This document shows positions 59,401-64,000 of a stretch of DNA of 64,000 nt, piece after piece. The translations under genes and the position numbers were made by a program. The notes beneath the pieces were generated by a model. The model was given only the letters and a program-made list of their open reading frames with translations, did not search any database and was not told where the DNA came from. Positions within the stretch are counted from its first letter, which is position 1. The number at the start of each line of letters is the position of its first letter. This DNA comes from Tiliqua scincoides (taxonomy: Eukaryota; Chordata; Lepidosauria; Squamata; Scincidae): positions 94,996,632 to 95,060,631 of the forward strand of contig NC_089821.1 in assembly GCF_035046505.1 (NCBI RefSeq), in the 5' to 3' direction.

Positions 59401-62400
59401 GAAGGTAGGAAATGGAATTTTGGCGTTTTTCCTTGTTACAAGGCATTTAAATTGGACTCCAGTATCCATGGTGAGTCAAATCAGTGGATACCAAATCCAT
59501 GGATAATGAGGCACAACCTGTAATATATTTATGATTCCCTTGATGCAAAAGTATTAGAGCTACAGTGATTAATCAATTAATAGGCAAGATTAATCAATTA
59601 AACCTTAATCAGACAGCAGATTTAAATATATATGCATTGCTGTGCTTAGTGCTCATGCCTTCTACAGTTTTTCTGTCTCAACAGGCGTTTCCCTTTTCCT
59701 CTAGTGTAGGAGAAAATGCCTCATCTGAGGTGAGGCCTGTTACAGCACATGTGCATTATCTAAAACCATAGTATACACCTTACTTAAACTATTGGTTTTT
59801 ACGTTTATGCAAATTATACAAATTTGATCAATTAAAACTCATACTGTTAATCATATTTATACTGTTAATTAAAGGCTGTTATCGGTGGCCTTGATTTCTT
59901 CTAGAAAATCAGGAGATAAACTGTTTAATCAGTTGGCAGCCCTAAAAGGTGAAGTCTGATCTTACCTACTTTCATCAGATTTATTTTAATACTCTTCTGT
60001 TCTATAATACGCTGTTCTATCTGTTGCATGGCATGTGTGAATAGTTGATCTGATGCCTGGAACTGGGAGGGGCCGTACTCAGTAGTAGAGCCCCTGCTTT
60101 GCATGTAGAAGGCCCCAGATTCAATCCTTGGTATCTCAAGGTAGGGCAGAGAAAAAAAAAAACTCCTGTCCAATGGGCAGTAGTTCTCCAGGGTTTCAGT
60201 ATTGGCAATACTGAACTACATGGACTGATGTGACCCAGCATAATGCAGTTTTCTGTATTGCTAGCTTTAAAAAATAAAAACTGGAAAAGTGCTGCCTGCT
60301 TTATCAAGTCTTTTAGCAGAAGTGGACTAGGTCAGGTTTTTGTGCAGTGCATATTTCAACTTGCCTAACAGATTGCATTTTTAAAACTGGATTAATTGGA
60401 GAATCAGAAACTTAGTCTTTTTGTAACAAATTTCCATGTGCTGTATTTCCCCATCAGGTCTACTGATGCATCAAGAGTAAACAATGGTCTCAACAACAAG
60501 GTAATTATCCTCTTGGGTTTTTGTGCCTCTTAGGCTTGCAACTTGTGGTTCTGGCAAGGCACCATTCCTTGTATGCGTGACAAAACTCCTGCAGGTGTTA
60601 GGAGCTTCCTCATACTCAGCACAGAAGATAAATCAGCCAGGGAAGGGTGGGGAATTGCAGAATTTGTAGTAAATTGTTGCCTCCTTGACACTGTTATGTG
60701 TGATGCATAATCTTGAACTTCTGTGCTACTTGGTCCAAATGAGTGGCTCCTAGGAGAGCTGTAGTGCTTCTGTTGGAAACTTTTTAAATGCAAGATGTGA
60801 AAATTAGCTGTTTGATTCAAGTAGTGCATTATAGCTGAGTTGGACACATTAGCTGGTTTCCACCTCTGATCAATTATTTTTGTTTGAAATTACAACCTTT
60901 GTTAAATTTCTTACTCTTTTCTTTTTCAGCTTGAAAAGTTGTTGGTGGAAAGTATTAACTGTTTACAGTCTCACTATACCGGATCCTTTGACAGTGAGCT
61001 ATTGCAAGAACTTTCTCCATTTCTTTCTGTTATTTTATTGAACAAGAACAAACACATACGCAGTCAAGCTGCTCTGTTCTGGAATGCGACATTTGGCAAA
61101 GCTGTCACGCTGACCTATCCAGAAGAATTAAAGTAAGTGGACTGGGATTGCTTGTTTTGTACGCTTATGAGCCATTTTGACTTTTATGTTGAGGCTCTGC
61201 GCATTCATATATAAAAATATTGACTTAGAGCGCACAGTTTGTATTTTCTAGTCAGTGTTAAACCTGAAGCAATTCTACTTAAGGAGTTTGATGTAAGAAG
61301 AGAAAGTGACTTATGTGTATAGAGTAGTGGAGGAGGGGTTTTTCATGGTGTTTAGGTTTGGACATGTAATACCAGGCTACAGATCTTTGGGGCAAAAAGT
61401 CGTAAATACTAATCAAACACTACTTTAGGTTTTCAGGTGTAAACATTTTACATGAGCTGCCTAAGAGCTCTGTATCTTCAATATAAAGTAGATGTTAATA
61501 AAAATGTTGTTTTTTTTCCTTTACAGATCTCTTTTGTGCCAAGCCAAGAAGAAAATTCTACTTTCACTGCCTGGTTTTGAAAGCATTGGGATAGTGGGAG
61601 AGTTCAATGGGACATATTCTGATTCAGTAAGTGTCTATTATATTAAGTTTTGGAAGGTCAGGAATCTGCTTGAAGCAGCATCTCTCGAACTGAATAAGCA
61701 GTCATGCAAGTTAAATTCAGCATTAACGTCCCAGATTTGGGTGTCATGTTAAAATGAAAACAAATAACGTGTCTTATTGACAAACTTTTTGACATTATGT
61801 TTTGGTGAAAGCTGCACATCAAAAAGTTATGAATTTGTATTACTTTTTGTTAAATGGGTGTTAATTATTTTATAACAGATGGAAAACTCTCAATGGGACA
61901 CAAAAATAAGTGGAATAGAAGTAAAATCTAGTGGGAAGAGGGACTCCTTGTTGGTCCAGGCAAATGAACTAAAAGAAAAAAATATTAATTCCCATGAAAC
62001 ACCCACAAAGGTAAGACATGAAACTTGCAAAGCAAATTATATATTACGTTGATGCTTGCATTTGTAGGAGTTATGGATAGATAGGGGGAATTATCTTCCA
62101 TTATGATCCATGTTTAGTGGGGAAGCCTAGATAAAGGGAGTAGACGGTTTGGACTAAGAGTGCTTGAGTTAATGGCTAATTTGGATAGGATGCTACCTTT
62201 TGTGTCTTCCCTGCTACATGTGAGCAGAAGTGTTCTACTCATGCAAAAACAAAGAAGGGGTAGCCTTTATGCTTAATGAGGTACCACACTTCAGAGGGCA
62301 CCTGACCTAGAGGGGGGGGGGCTTTCTGGAGGCTGATAATAGGGAGTTTGAAGTCTGTGTGCTTGGAATGCCTGCATAAATCAGTTTGTCTCCTGACTGT

Positions 62401-63579
62401 GTTCCTTTCCAAAGGACTCTTTGTATTGTTTGGATATGATCTTTTCAGAAAAAAACTTTTGCATGCATTTGAACATTGAGGGTACTAAGTGGGATGATGG
62501 ACTCATGAACATATTGCAGTCACTGTATATTTTGTAGTAGTTGGGGATTGGAGAGGTGTACAGTTCCAAAACACACTAGTCATGCATATAGAGAACCCTT
62601 GACCATAAAGAGGCTCTTGATCTCCAGGCTAGAGAAGTGGTTTAGCAGCTCATTTTAGCACATAGGCCAGGAGTAGCCAAGCCATAGCTTGCCAGCCTCA
62701 TGTGACTGACATATAATGTGTGGCTCGCACAAATATGTTGACTGAGCTCTTTTTTGTATCACAATTAATGTAAAAGGTAAACAAGAAATCTTCAAGCTTT
62801 ATAATTTGCCAGGTATTTAATTTGAGAGTATACAAATATAATTTGAGAGTGCACAAATGCAAATCTAATCTTCATGGTGCGTAAACATATTTAAGAATGT
62901 AAATGCTTCTTAAATATTGTGGCTCTCAAGTTTTACTGTGTATGACTCTTATGTTAAGCCACCCCTGGCCTAGACTGTACAGGCAAGAAGACAATGCAAG
63001 GAATCATTCTCCAAACTGAAAATCCATTGAGTGCTATCCAAGCAACTGAAGTCTGCAGAAGTTGGATACAAACTTCTCCCCTTACCCGCATCTTGGAGGA
63101 AAGGTCTAGATTCTACTAAAGTGGTTGATGAGATTTGTCTTTAGTAGGTTGGAACTCTCTATGCATTTAGCTACCTCTAGGAGAGGAGGGTGCACCAAGA
63201 AACCAGAGCCCATGTCAATATTAACTAAACAAGATGTGCCTTTCACAGGCCATGATTTTAGTATGGTCATAACCTGAAGTCGAATTTGATTAGTCAACCC
63301 TGTTAAGTAAGATTGTTTAGTAACACAAAACTAAAAACCAGTGTAAGGTTTTTAGTATTGTGCCTGAGATGCAAAGCCATAATACGTGTCTCCTATATAC
63401 TATCCTCATATTTTACTTTTTTCTATACAATAGATGAAACTAGAATTCCCGTTGTCAAAAACAAACCAGAAAGATATGCTTTTGGAAGAAGAAAATACTG
63501 TTGACTTCGTGTTTATTCCTCCAGAAACTAAAGAACGTGTTTTGACAGAGCACCAAAAAGAAGTTTTACGAACTAAAAG
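38315..63579 (+). CDS. RIF1: RIF1, 5' part: 26 coding exons, gene runs off the window
   Basis: Nuclear scaffold protein that sets replication timing with PP1 and acts with 53BP1 in double-strand break repair. Exon lengths sum to 3257 nt with every splice phase consistent, giving 1085 codons against 2472 residues in human. This is the N-terminal alpha-helical HEAT-repeat array, ending in the DFVFIPPE/HQKEVLRTKR segment. It is almost colinear with the human protein (PLLETLEDP, SSAALQALGF, ETYVLKLWPLFVKLLG, TIPSIQLLG, VLGSPAYQVANMD, NQGDALEHNFSAIY, FWNAT). The start at 38315 has A at -3 and begins MSGADSSTG; this N-terminus differs from human up to the LETLEDP motif. The large central exon and the C-terminal PP1- and DNA-binding regions lie beyond 64000. 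Confidence 0.97.
38655..38912. repeat. Chain of three palindromic squamate short repeats
   Basis: Consecutive copies: ctactcagaagtaggtcccg with gggcttactcccaggaaag; then gcaatcctatccatgctttc with gagacttactgctgagtag; then tcccattgaattcaaaggag with tattcctgagaagacatgca. Directly downstream of RIF1 exon 1. Confidence 0.7.
39575..39662. repeat. Palindromic squamate short repeat
   Basis: tctactcagaagtaagtccc, atcggacttactcccaggaa; well preserved. Confidence 0.75.
39750..39828 (+). CDS. RIF1: RIF1 exon 2
   Basis: Residues 42-68, SRLSGEEGKEFAAEVGKCF through KIFK; human has SRMTGEEGKEIITEIEKK. Entry phase 2, exit phase 0, donor GTGTGT. Confidence 0.93.
39829..41638 (+). other. RIF1 intron 2
   Basis: A 1.8 kb intron. 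It holds an antisense tRNA-derived SINE at about 41270-41475. Nothing was recognised in 39830-41250. Confidence 0.7.
41270..41475 (-). mobile_element. tRNA-derived SINE, minus strand
   Basis: Reverse complement of the same SINE family as 60065-60255: B-box gggttcaatccc at about 41411-41422, A-box-like cacagcttagggac, and the body tgctgccagccagtgtagat. Older and more diverged. Confidence 0.7.
41639..41735 (+). CDS. RIF1: RIF1 exon 3
   Basis: Residues 69-101, THVPTENSELSSAALQALGF then CVFNANIAYLLS. Acceptor TTTGTAG, donor GTAAAT, exit phase 1. Confidence 0.94.
41736..42517 (+). other. RIF1 intron 3
   Basis: A 782-bp intron with a Harbinger-like MITE at 41831-42009; otherwise unremarkable. Confidence 0.7.
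41831..42009. mobile_element. Harbinger-like MITE in RIF1 intron 3
   Basis: 179 bp, gggtccaatcctattcaact to ggataggattgggccc; flanks CTA and TCA are no longer identical. Shares ggtaagggaacaaatgttcc with 34983-35154. Confidence 0.7.
42518..42648 (+). CDS. RIF1: RIF1 exon 4
   Basis: Residues 101-144, EAEIQELFSILN through TRTRALWVIAKQSFPPDIVG. The RTRALWVI segment is shared with human. Exit phase 0, donor GTGAGT. Confidence 0.95.
42730..42824 (+). CDS. RIF1: RIF1 exon 5
   Basis: Residues 145-176, VPSIIAMLETVLNRGDLHSM then VVEYEALNVIIR. Exit phase 2, donor GTATGT. Confidence 0.95.
42825..43936 (+). other. RIF1 intron 5
   Basis: A 1.1 kb intron with a TA-flanked Tigger-like MITE at 42944-43275. 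Nothing was recognised in the remainder. Confidence 0.7.
42944..43275. mobile_element. Tigger-like MITE, second copy
   Basis: 332 bp, left taggtatgctttgcttaac, right (reversed) caggtttgtgtcacttaac, TA flanks at 42942-42943 and 43276-43277. Contains acaatggggatacattctcc as in 28124-28428. In RIF1 intron 5. Confidence 0.75.
43937..44126 (+). CDS. RIF1: RIF1 exon 6
   Basis: Residues 176-239, LIEQAPSHMEEQAVSWAKL, IIPLVVHSAHKVQLRSATAL, EMGVPLLLKKQQEVAAVTEE. One of the best conserved HEAT-repeat segments. Exit phase 0, donor GTAAGG. Confidence 0.96.
44127..45199 (+). other. RIF1 intron 6
   Basis: A 1.07 kb intron. 44460-45062 resembles a degenerate TIR transposon: tcacagaagtcgtgggcagg near the left and a tatacccgagtgtatatgg end on the right recall the 7100-7515 and 17547-17870 copies. 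The element boundaries are uncertain. Confidence 0.4.
45200..45292 (+). CDS. RIF1: RIF1 exon 7
   Basis: Residues 240-270, KIIPDLQKLFSSKNETYVLK then LWPLFVKLLGK. Phase 0 at both ends; acceptor TTTGCAG, donor GTAAGT. Confidence 0.96.
45385..45523 (+). CDS. RIF1: RIF1 exon 8
   Basis: Residues 271-317, ALHRSGCFINSLLQLEELGF, RSGSPVVKKIAFIAWKSLID, NFALNP. Nearly identical to human. Exit phase 1, donor GTATGG. Confidence 0.96.
45524..46386 (+). other. RIF1 intron 8
   Basis: An 863-bp AT-rich intron in which nothing was recognised. The acceptor is CCCAAG, a less common AAG ending, chosen because it alone keeps frame. Confidence 0.65.
46387..46538 (+). CDS. RIF1: RIF1 exon 9
   Basis: Residues 317-367, EILCSSKRLKLLMQPLSSIH, VRTEVLALTKVEVWWYLLIR, LGPQLPAHFEQ. 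Human has DILCSAKRLKLLMQPLSSIH, which fixes the unusual CCCAAG acceptor. Exit phase 0. Confidence 0.94.
46539..47708 (+). other. RIF1 intron 9
   Basis: A 1.17 kb intron with a complete hAT element (46960-47418) flanked by 8-bp duplications. The rest is unremarkable. Confidence 0.75.
46960..47418. mobile_element. Non-autonomous hAT (Charlie-like) element, second copy
   Basis: A 459-bp element of the same family as 5498-5944 (shared cttgcggccctcgagg and aaggccttttataggcc), flanked by perfect gtttaaag duplications (46952-46959, 47419-47426). In RIF1 intron 9. Confidence 0.92.
47709..47826 (+). CDS. RIF1: RIF1 exon 10
   Basis: Residues 368-407, VCVPLIQSTVSLDASLLQGN then SSRVSANQTLVTPCSTQKS. It starts like human (VCVPLIQSTISID) and then enters a poorly conserved Ser/Thr-rich linker. 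Exit phase 1. Confidence 0.92.
47827..49628 (+). other. RIF1 intron 10
   Basis: A 1.8 kb intron. Around 48230-48395 lies a hAT-like fragment ending caatttgggaactact. 48400-48960 is GC-richer and repeat-like but was not assigned. The rest shows nothing. Confidence 0.55.
48230..48395. mobile_element. hAT-like fragment
   Basis: gtgtcacaatgcacaatttg and ggaactact match the 30640-30738 fragment. The left boundary is uncertain. Confidence 0.4.
49629..49802 (+). CDS. RIF1: RIF1 exon 11
   Basis: Residues 407-465, variable linker GAFPFGTPAAQRKSLNSSVS, then conserved TIPSIQLLGIEMLLHFFMGP and AFAKENKVVLSL. Phase 1 at both ends. Confidence 0.94.
49892..50002 (+). CDS. RIF1: RIF1 exon 12
   Basis: Residues 465-502, EPLQHSVITSPSFFCKHASI then FINATQDGFIAVGKDAS. 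Acceptor CATCTAG, donor GTAAGA, phase 1 at both ends. Confidence 0.94.
50188..50250 (+). CDS. RIF1: RIF1 exon 13 (63 nt)
   Basis: Residues 502-523, DIILKAIWKEMMGFVRAAIE then L; human has VVVSAIWKELISLVKSVTES. Phase 1 at both ends; a short exon placed by homology. Confidence 0.92.
50251..51942 (+). other. RIF1 intron 13
   Basis: A 1.7 kb intron with no confidently recognised element. A motif near 50590 (caacctttaatggcatag) may be a decayed LINE end. Confidence 0.55.
51943..52043 (+). CDS. RIF1: RIF1 exon 14
   Basis: Residues 523-556, GSKRERQSSEVLTMLLKALK then DIVVSKELPVLTSL. Entry phase 1, exit phase 0, donor GTTAGT. Confidence 0.93.
52044..52777 (+). other. RIF1 intron 14
   Basis: A 734-bp intron containing a hAT-like element (52310-52627); otherwise nothing. 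Confidence 0.65.
52310..52627. mobile_element. hAT-like element with decayed duplication
   Basis: Left caggactgaccaaac, right cagtttggccacccctg. Flanks ctgtggaa (52302-52309) and ctatagaa (52628-52635) agree at six of eight bases. Confidence 0.6.
52778..52864 (+). CDS. RIF1: RIF1 exon 15
   Basis: Residues 557-585, ALIEITIKELPPKVLGSPAY then QVANMDLLN. Strong match to human (EITIKGLPQKVLGSPAYQVA). Phase 0 at both ends. Confidence 0.96.
52960..54720. repeat. GC-rich dispersed repeat split by a CR1 LINE
   Basis: Left part 52960-53124 (cctaatcctgagctctgg, then ctgcaatggggctacttaa) and right part about 54396-54720 (tggaatgcctccc, ccagctctgag). The join point corresponds to uninterrupted sequence in the 56080-56640 copy (ttgatggggctacttgac). 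Confidence 0.55.
53125..54395 (-). mobile_element. CR1 LINE, 5'-truncated, minus strand
   Basis: Same family as the LINE in TNFAIP6 intron 3. The reading frame 54235-53306 (309 residues) keeps FADDTKLFQVV, the intact active site, and the C-terminal half to KSIMGYKP. Upstream RT sequence (DFQKAFDTVPHQRLLKKLHS) continues in another frame at 54390-54200, so at least one frameshift lies near the GVPQGSVLGP motif (about 54200-54240). The element starts abruptly at about 54395 and sits inside a GC-rich dispersed repeat. Confidence 0.85.
55427..55500 (+). CDS. RIF1: RIF1 exon 16
   Basis: Residues 586-610, GTPALFLIQLSFWEDLLKCC then IQDE. The first half is human-like (GTPALFLIQLIF) and the second is diverged. 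Exit phase 2. Confidence 0.93.
55690..55775. repeat. Palindromic squamate short repeat
   Basis: ttgcaatccttccctgggag, taagtcccattgaatttaga, gaattacttctgagtgg. Confidence 0.7.
55825..56005 (+). CDS. RIF1: RIF1 exon 17
   Basis: Residues 610-670, RFFLNYESLVRCVLSGPTSP, LAFSESVFAIANQSAKYLEN, KDHLWRIWSIIVNPLTEWIN. Exit phase 0, donor GTACAG. Confidence 0.95.
56006..57237 (+). other. RIF1 intron 17
   Basis: A 1.2 kb intron. 56080-56640 is a GC-rich dispersed repeat copy. The remainder has locally duplicated phrases (gatcactgataga near 56777 and 56818; gatgatggggaagatgatcc near 56908) but no gene. Confidence 0.6.
56080..56640. repeat. GC-rich dispersed repeat, uninterrupted copy
   Basis: Shares cctggaatgcctccc, gtaaccctttgatggggct and gacgtgccatttgtgaca-type segments with 52960-54720. 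Unclassified, about 560 bp. Confidence 0.5.
57238..57345 (+). CDS. RIF1: RIF1 exon 18
   Basis: Residues 671-706, TNEVNQGDALEHNFSAIYSA then LLLPVDHIFPASAFPQ. The NEVNQGDALEHNFSAIY segment is identical to human. Phase 0 at both ends. Confidence 0.96.
57438..57587 (+). CDS. RIF1: RIF1 exon 19
   Basis: Residues 707-756, PVMKTLLRSWSELYRSFARC, AALVATAEDNLCCEELCAKI, VSGLEDDTCI. The acceptor CTGCAG and donor GTAAGC leave phase 0. Confidence 0.95.
57698..57797 (+). CDS. RIF1: RIF1 exon 20
   Basis: Residues 757-790, NRPMLDGLAQIVSVMVDCIN then FAPYCTKYQPPNK; human has VMVDCIDFSPYNIKYQP. Entry phase 0, exit phase 1. Confidence 0.95.
57798..58335 (+). other. RIF1 intron 20
   Basis: A 538-bp intron with a probable CR1 3' fragment at 58108-58165 (gaattggaagggaccgtga). 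The rest is unassigned. Confidence 0.5.
58108..58165 (-). mobile_element. CR1-like 3' fragment
   Basis: Contains tagaattggaagggaccgtg and tatctagtct, a decayed version of the CR1 3'UTR motif (GGTTGGAAGGGACC...ATCTAGTCCAACC in bird CR1). Confidence 0.45.
58336..58600 (+). CDS. RIF1: RIF1 exon 21
   Basis: Residues 790-878, SPQTPTDWSKKKRDPLGKLS to SVIRSLFGTIMNPLVVFYEK. The DWSKKK and DPLGKL blocks match human. Exit phase 2. Confidence 0.95.
58748..59520. mobile_element. Tigger-like element interrupted by a hAT
   Basis: Left aaggccatgccttataatcc, right (reversed) caggttgtgcctcattatcc, TA on both sides (58746-58747, 59521-59522). Internal cagtggataccaaatc occurs near both ends. Without the nested hAT and its duplication it is about 430 bp. 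Confidence 0.75.
58925..59262. mobile_element. hAT element nested in a Tigger-like element
   Basis: A 338-bp element, left caggggtgtcatactcattt, right atgtttgacatcactg, perfect 8-bp duplication ctatagtg (58917-58924, 59263-59270). Confidence 0.9.
60065..60255 (+). mobile_element. tRNA-derived SINE
   Basis: The head has an A-box-like gtactcagtagtagag and a B-box agattcaatcc with tRNA-like spacing, followed by a conserved body (ccaatgggcagtagttctcc, actgaactacatgga). The family matches a well-known squamate SINE. Not a functional tRNA gene: the cloverleaf is degenerate. Confidence 0.75.
60458..60500 (+). CDS. RIF1: RIF1 exon 22 (43 nt)
   Basis: Residues 878-892, MSTDASRVNNGLNNK; human has a similar Asn-rich end (YSCLNNK). 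A small exon placed by phase (2 in, 0 out) and by the LNNK|LEKLL junction. Confidence 0.92.
60501..60929 (+). other. RIF1 intron 22
   Basis: A 429-bp intron; nothing recognised. Confidence 0.65.
60930..61132 (+). CDS. RIF1: RIF1 exon 23
   Basis: Residues 893-960, LEKLLVESINCLQSHYTGSF, DSELLQELSPFLSVILLNKN, SQAALFWNATFGKAVTLTYP. A conserved end of the HEAT array. Exit phase 2. Confidence 0.96.
61133..61526 (+). other. RIF1 intron 23
   Basis: A 394-bp intron; nothing recognised. Confidence 0.65.
61527..61626 (+). CDS. RIF1: RIF1 exon 24
   Basis: Residues 960-993, KSLLCQAKKKILLSLPGFES then IGIVGEFNGTYSDS. Entry phase 2, exit phase 0. Confidence 0.94.
61879..62010 (+). CDS. RIF1: RIF1 exon 25
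   Basis: Residues 994-1037, MENSQWDTKISGIEVKSSGK then RDSLLVQANELKEKN. It leaves the folded HEAT region for a charged, less conserved segment; KISGIE and GKRDS match human. Phase 0 at both ends. Confidence 0.93.
62011..63433 (+). other. RIF1 intron 25
   Basis: A 1.4 kb intron with a hAT-like element at 62668-62967. Nothing else recognised. Confidence 0.6.
62668..62967. mobile_element. hAT-like element
   Basis: Left caggagtagccaagcc, right gttaagccacccctg; internal gtggctcgcac and gtggctctcaag resemble 52310-52627. No clear target duplication. Confidence 0.5.
63434..63579 (+). CDS. RIF1: RIF1 exon 26 (last in the window)
   Basis: Residues 1038-1086, MKLEFPLSKTNQKDMLLEEE, DFVFIPPETKERVLTEHQKE, VLRTKR. 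Human has DFVFIPPEGKDAKERILTDH, so the reptile protein lacks two or three residues here. Exit phase 2, donor GTTTGT; the next exon is outside the window. Confidence 0.94.
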
Positions 63580-64000
63580 GTTTGTAATTTTACATTGGTA
63601 ACATGGACTACTTATTCTTGTACATCTTCGGTGTTTTAATAGTGGAAGGATGCATTCTTGGCATCCTAGGTCATAAGTATCAAGCGTTGGCTCATTTCCT
63701 TGGTAGGAGGTGGCAGATGATTTTAAGAGGGTGTATTTTGTCTTTTACGTTTATGCATCTGTGTTGCATCTTTGTGTTTTTTGTATTACAGTTCTTGTAA
63801 TTGTGCTTTTAAAAAAAGTTTGTTTGCTGCTACTGGATTAAACGATGAATCTGGTAGAGATGGGGGTGGATGGACAGGACTGGAACTCCCACAGAGAAAG
63901 GGTTTAACATTTACCTCTTCCCCATTTTAATTTTTGGGCCAAGTGCCTCCCAGGCTGGGGCAGAAATAGGCAGCTGCTGATCAGGAGGCTTTGCAGTGGG
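63580..64000 (+). other. RIF1 intron 26, 5' part
   Basis: Intronic sequence to the window edge. No acceptor followed by RIF1-like coding sequence was found. Confidence 0.6.

Larger units (their letters stand above)
58601..60457 (+). other. RIF1 intron 21
   Basis: A 1.9 kb intron with a Tigger-like element (58748-59520) carrying a nested hAT element (58925-59262), and a sense tRNA-derived SINE (60065-60255). 59521-60060 shows nothing recognisable. Confidence 0.75.

Noticed and set aside
60065-60140. Possible tRNA gene
   Set aside because: A and B boxes are present but the cloverleaf is degenerate and a SINE body follows; it is a retroposon.
62660-62975. 8-bp target duplication around the hAT-like element 62668-62967
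   Set aside because: The flanks acataggc and gcctagac do not match; only the ends support the element.
1-64000. CRISPR arrays, bacterial operons, retroviruses or LTR elements
   Set aside because: None was seen: no regularly spaced repeats, no gag/pol/env-like frames and no paired LTRs. The only RT frames are LINE-type.

Overview
This is vertebrate nuclear DNA, most likely from a squamate reptile (a lizard or snake). The evidence is two spliced host genes with canonical GT-AG introns whose proteins match the TNFAIP6 (TSG-6) and RIF1 families, in the same order and orientation as on human chromosome 2q23. The repeat content also fits: CR1-clade LINEs with 8-bp terminal repeats, L2-like LINE tails, a tRNA-derived SINE, and very many small hAT, Tigger/pogo and Harbinger-like DNA transposons. 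The species cannot be named from the sequence.

Layout. 1-1118: upstream region and promoter of TNFAIP6, with an AP-1 site and a TATA-like box. 1119-32211: TNFAIP6, six exons, plus strand, complete at 274 residues (signal peptide, Link module, CUB domain). All six residues known to bind hyaluronan in the human Link module are present. Its large introns hold most of the transposons, including an uninterrupted 572-residue Tigger-type transposase reading frame (23255-24973, minus) and a CR1 LINE with a long reverse-transcriptase frame (about 25720-27680, plus). 32212-38314: 3'UTR and intergenic DNA, with a near-perfect 47-bp inverted repeat close behind TNFAIP6 and a palindromic hAT MITE near the RIF1 CpG island. 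38315 to the window end: RIF1, plus strand. The first 26 coding exons (1085 complete codons, all splice phases consistent) cover the N-terminal HEAT-repeat half. The large central exon and the C-terminus lie beyond the window.

The two host genes are neighbours but not functional partners. TNFAIP6 is a secreted, inflammation-induced hyaluronan-binding protein. RIF1 is a nuclear regulator of replication timing and double-strand break repair. Apart from them the window is repeat-rich non-coding DNA. No bacterial-type operon, CRISPR array, tRNA/rRNA gene, retrovirus or LTR element was recognised.

No convincing new biological system was found. The items most worth a second look are the intact Tigger transposase frame with Ser in place of its first catalytic Asp, the hairpin downstream of the TNFAIP6 stop, a GC-rich fold-back inside a TA-flanked transposon (5490-7515), a Harbinger-like MITE family with TAA/TTA target duplications, and several clearly datable nested insertions.
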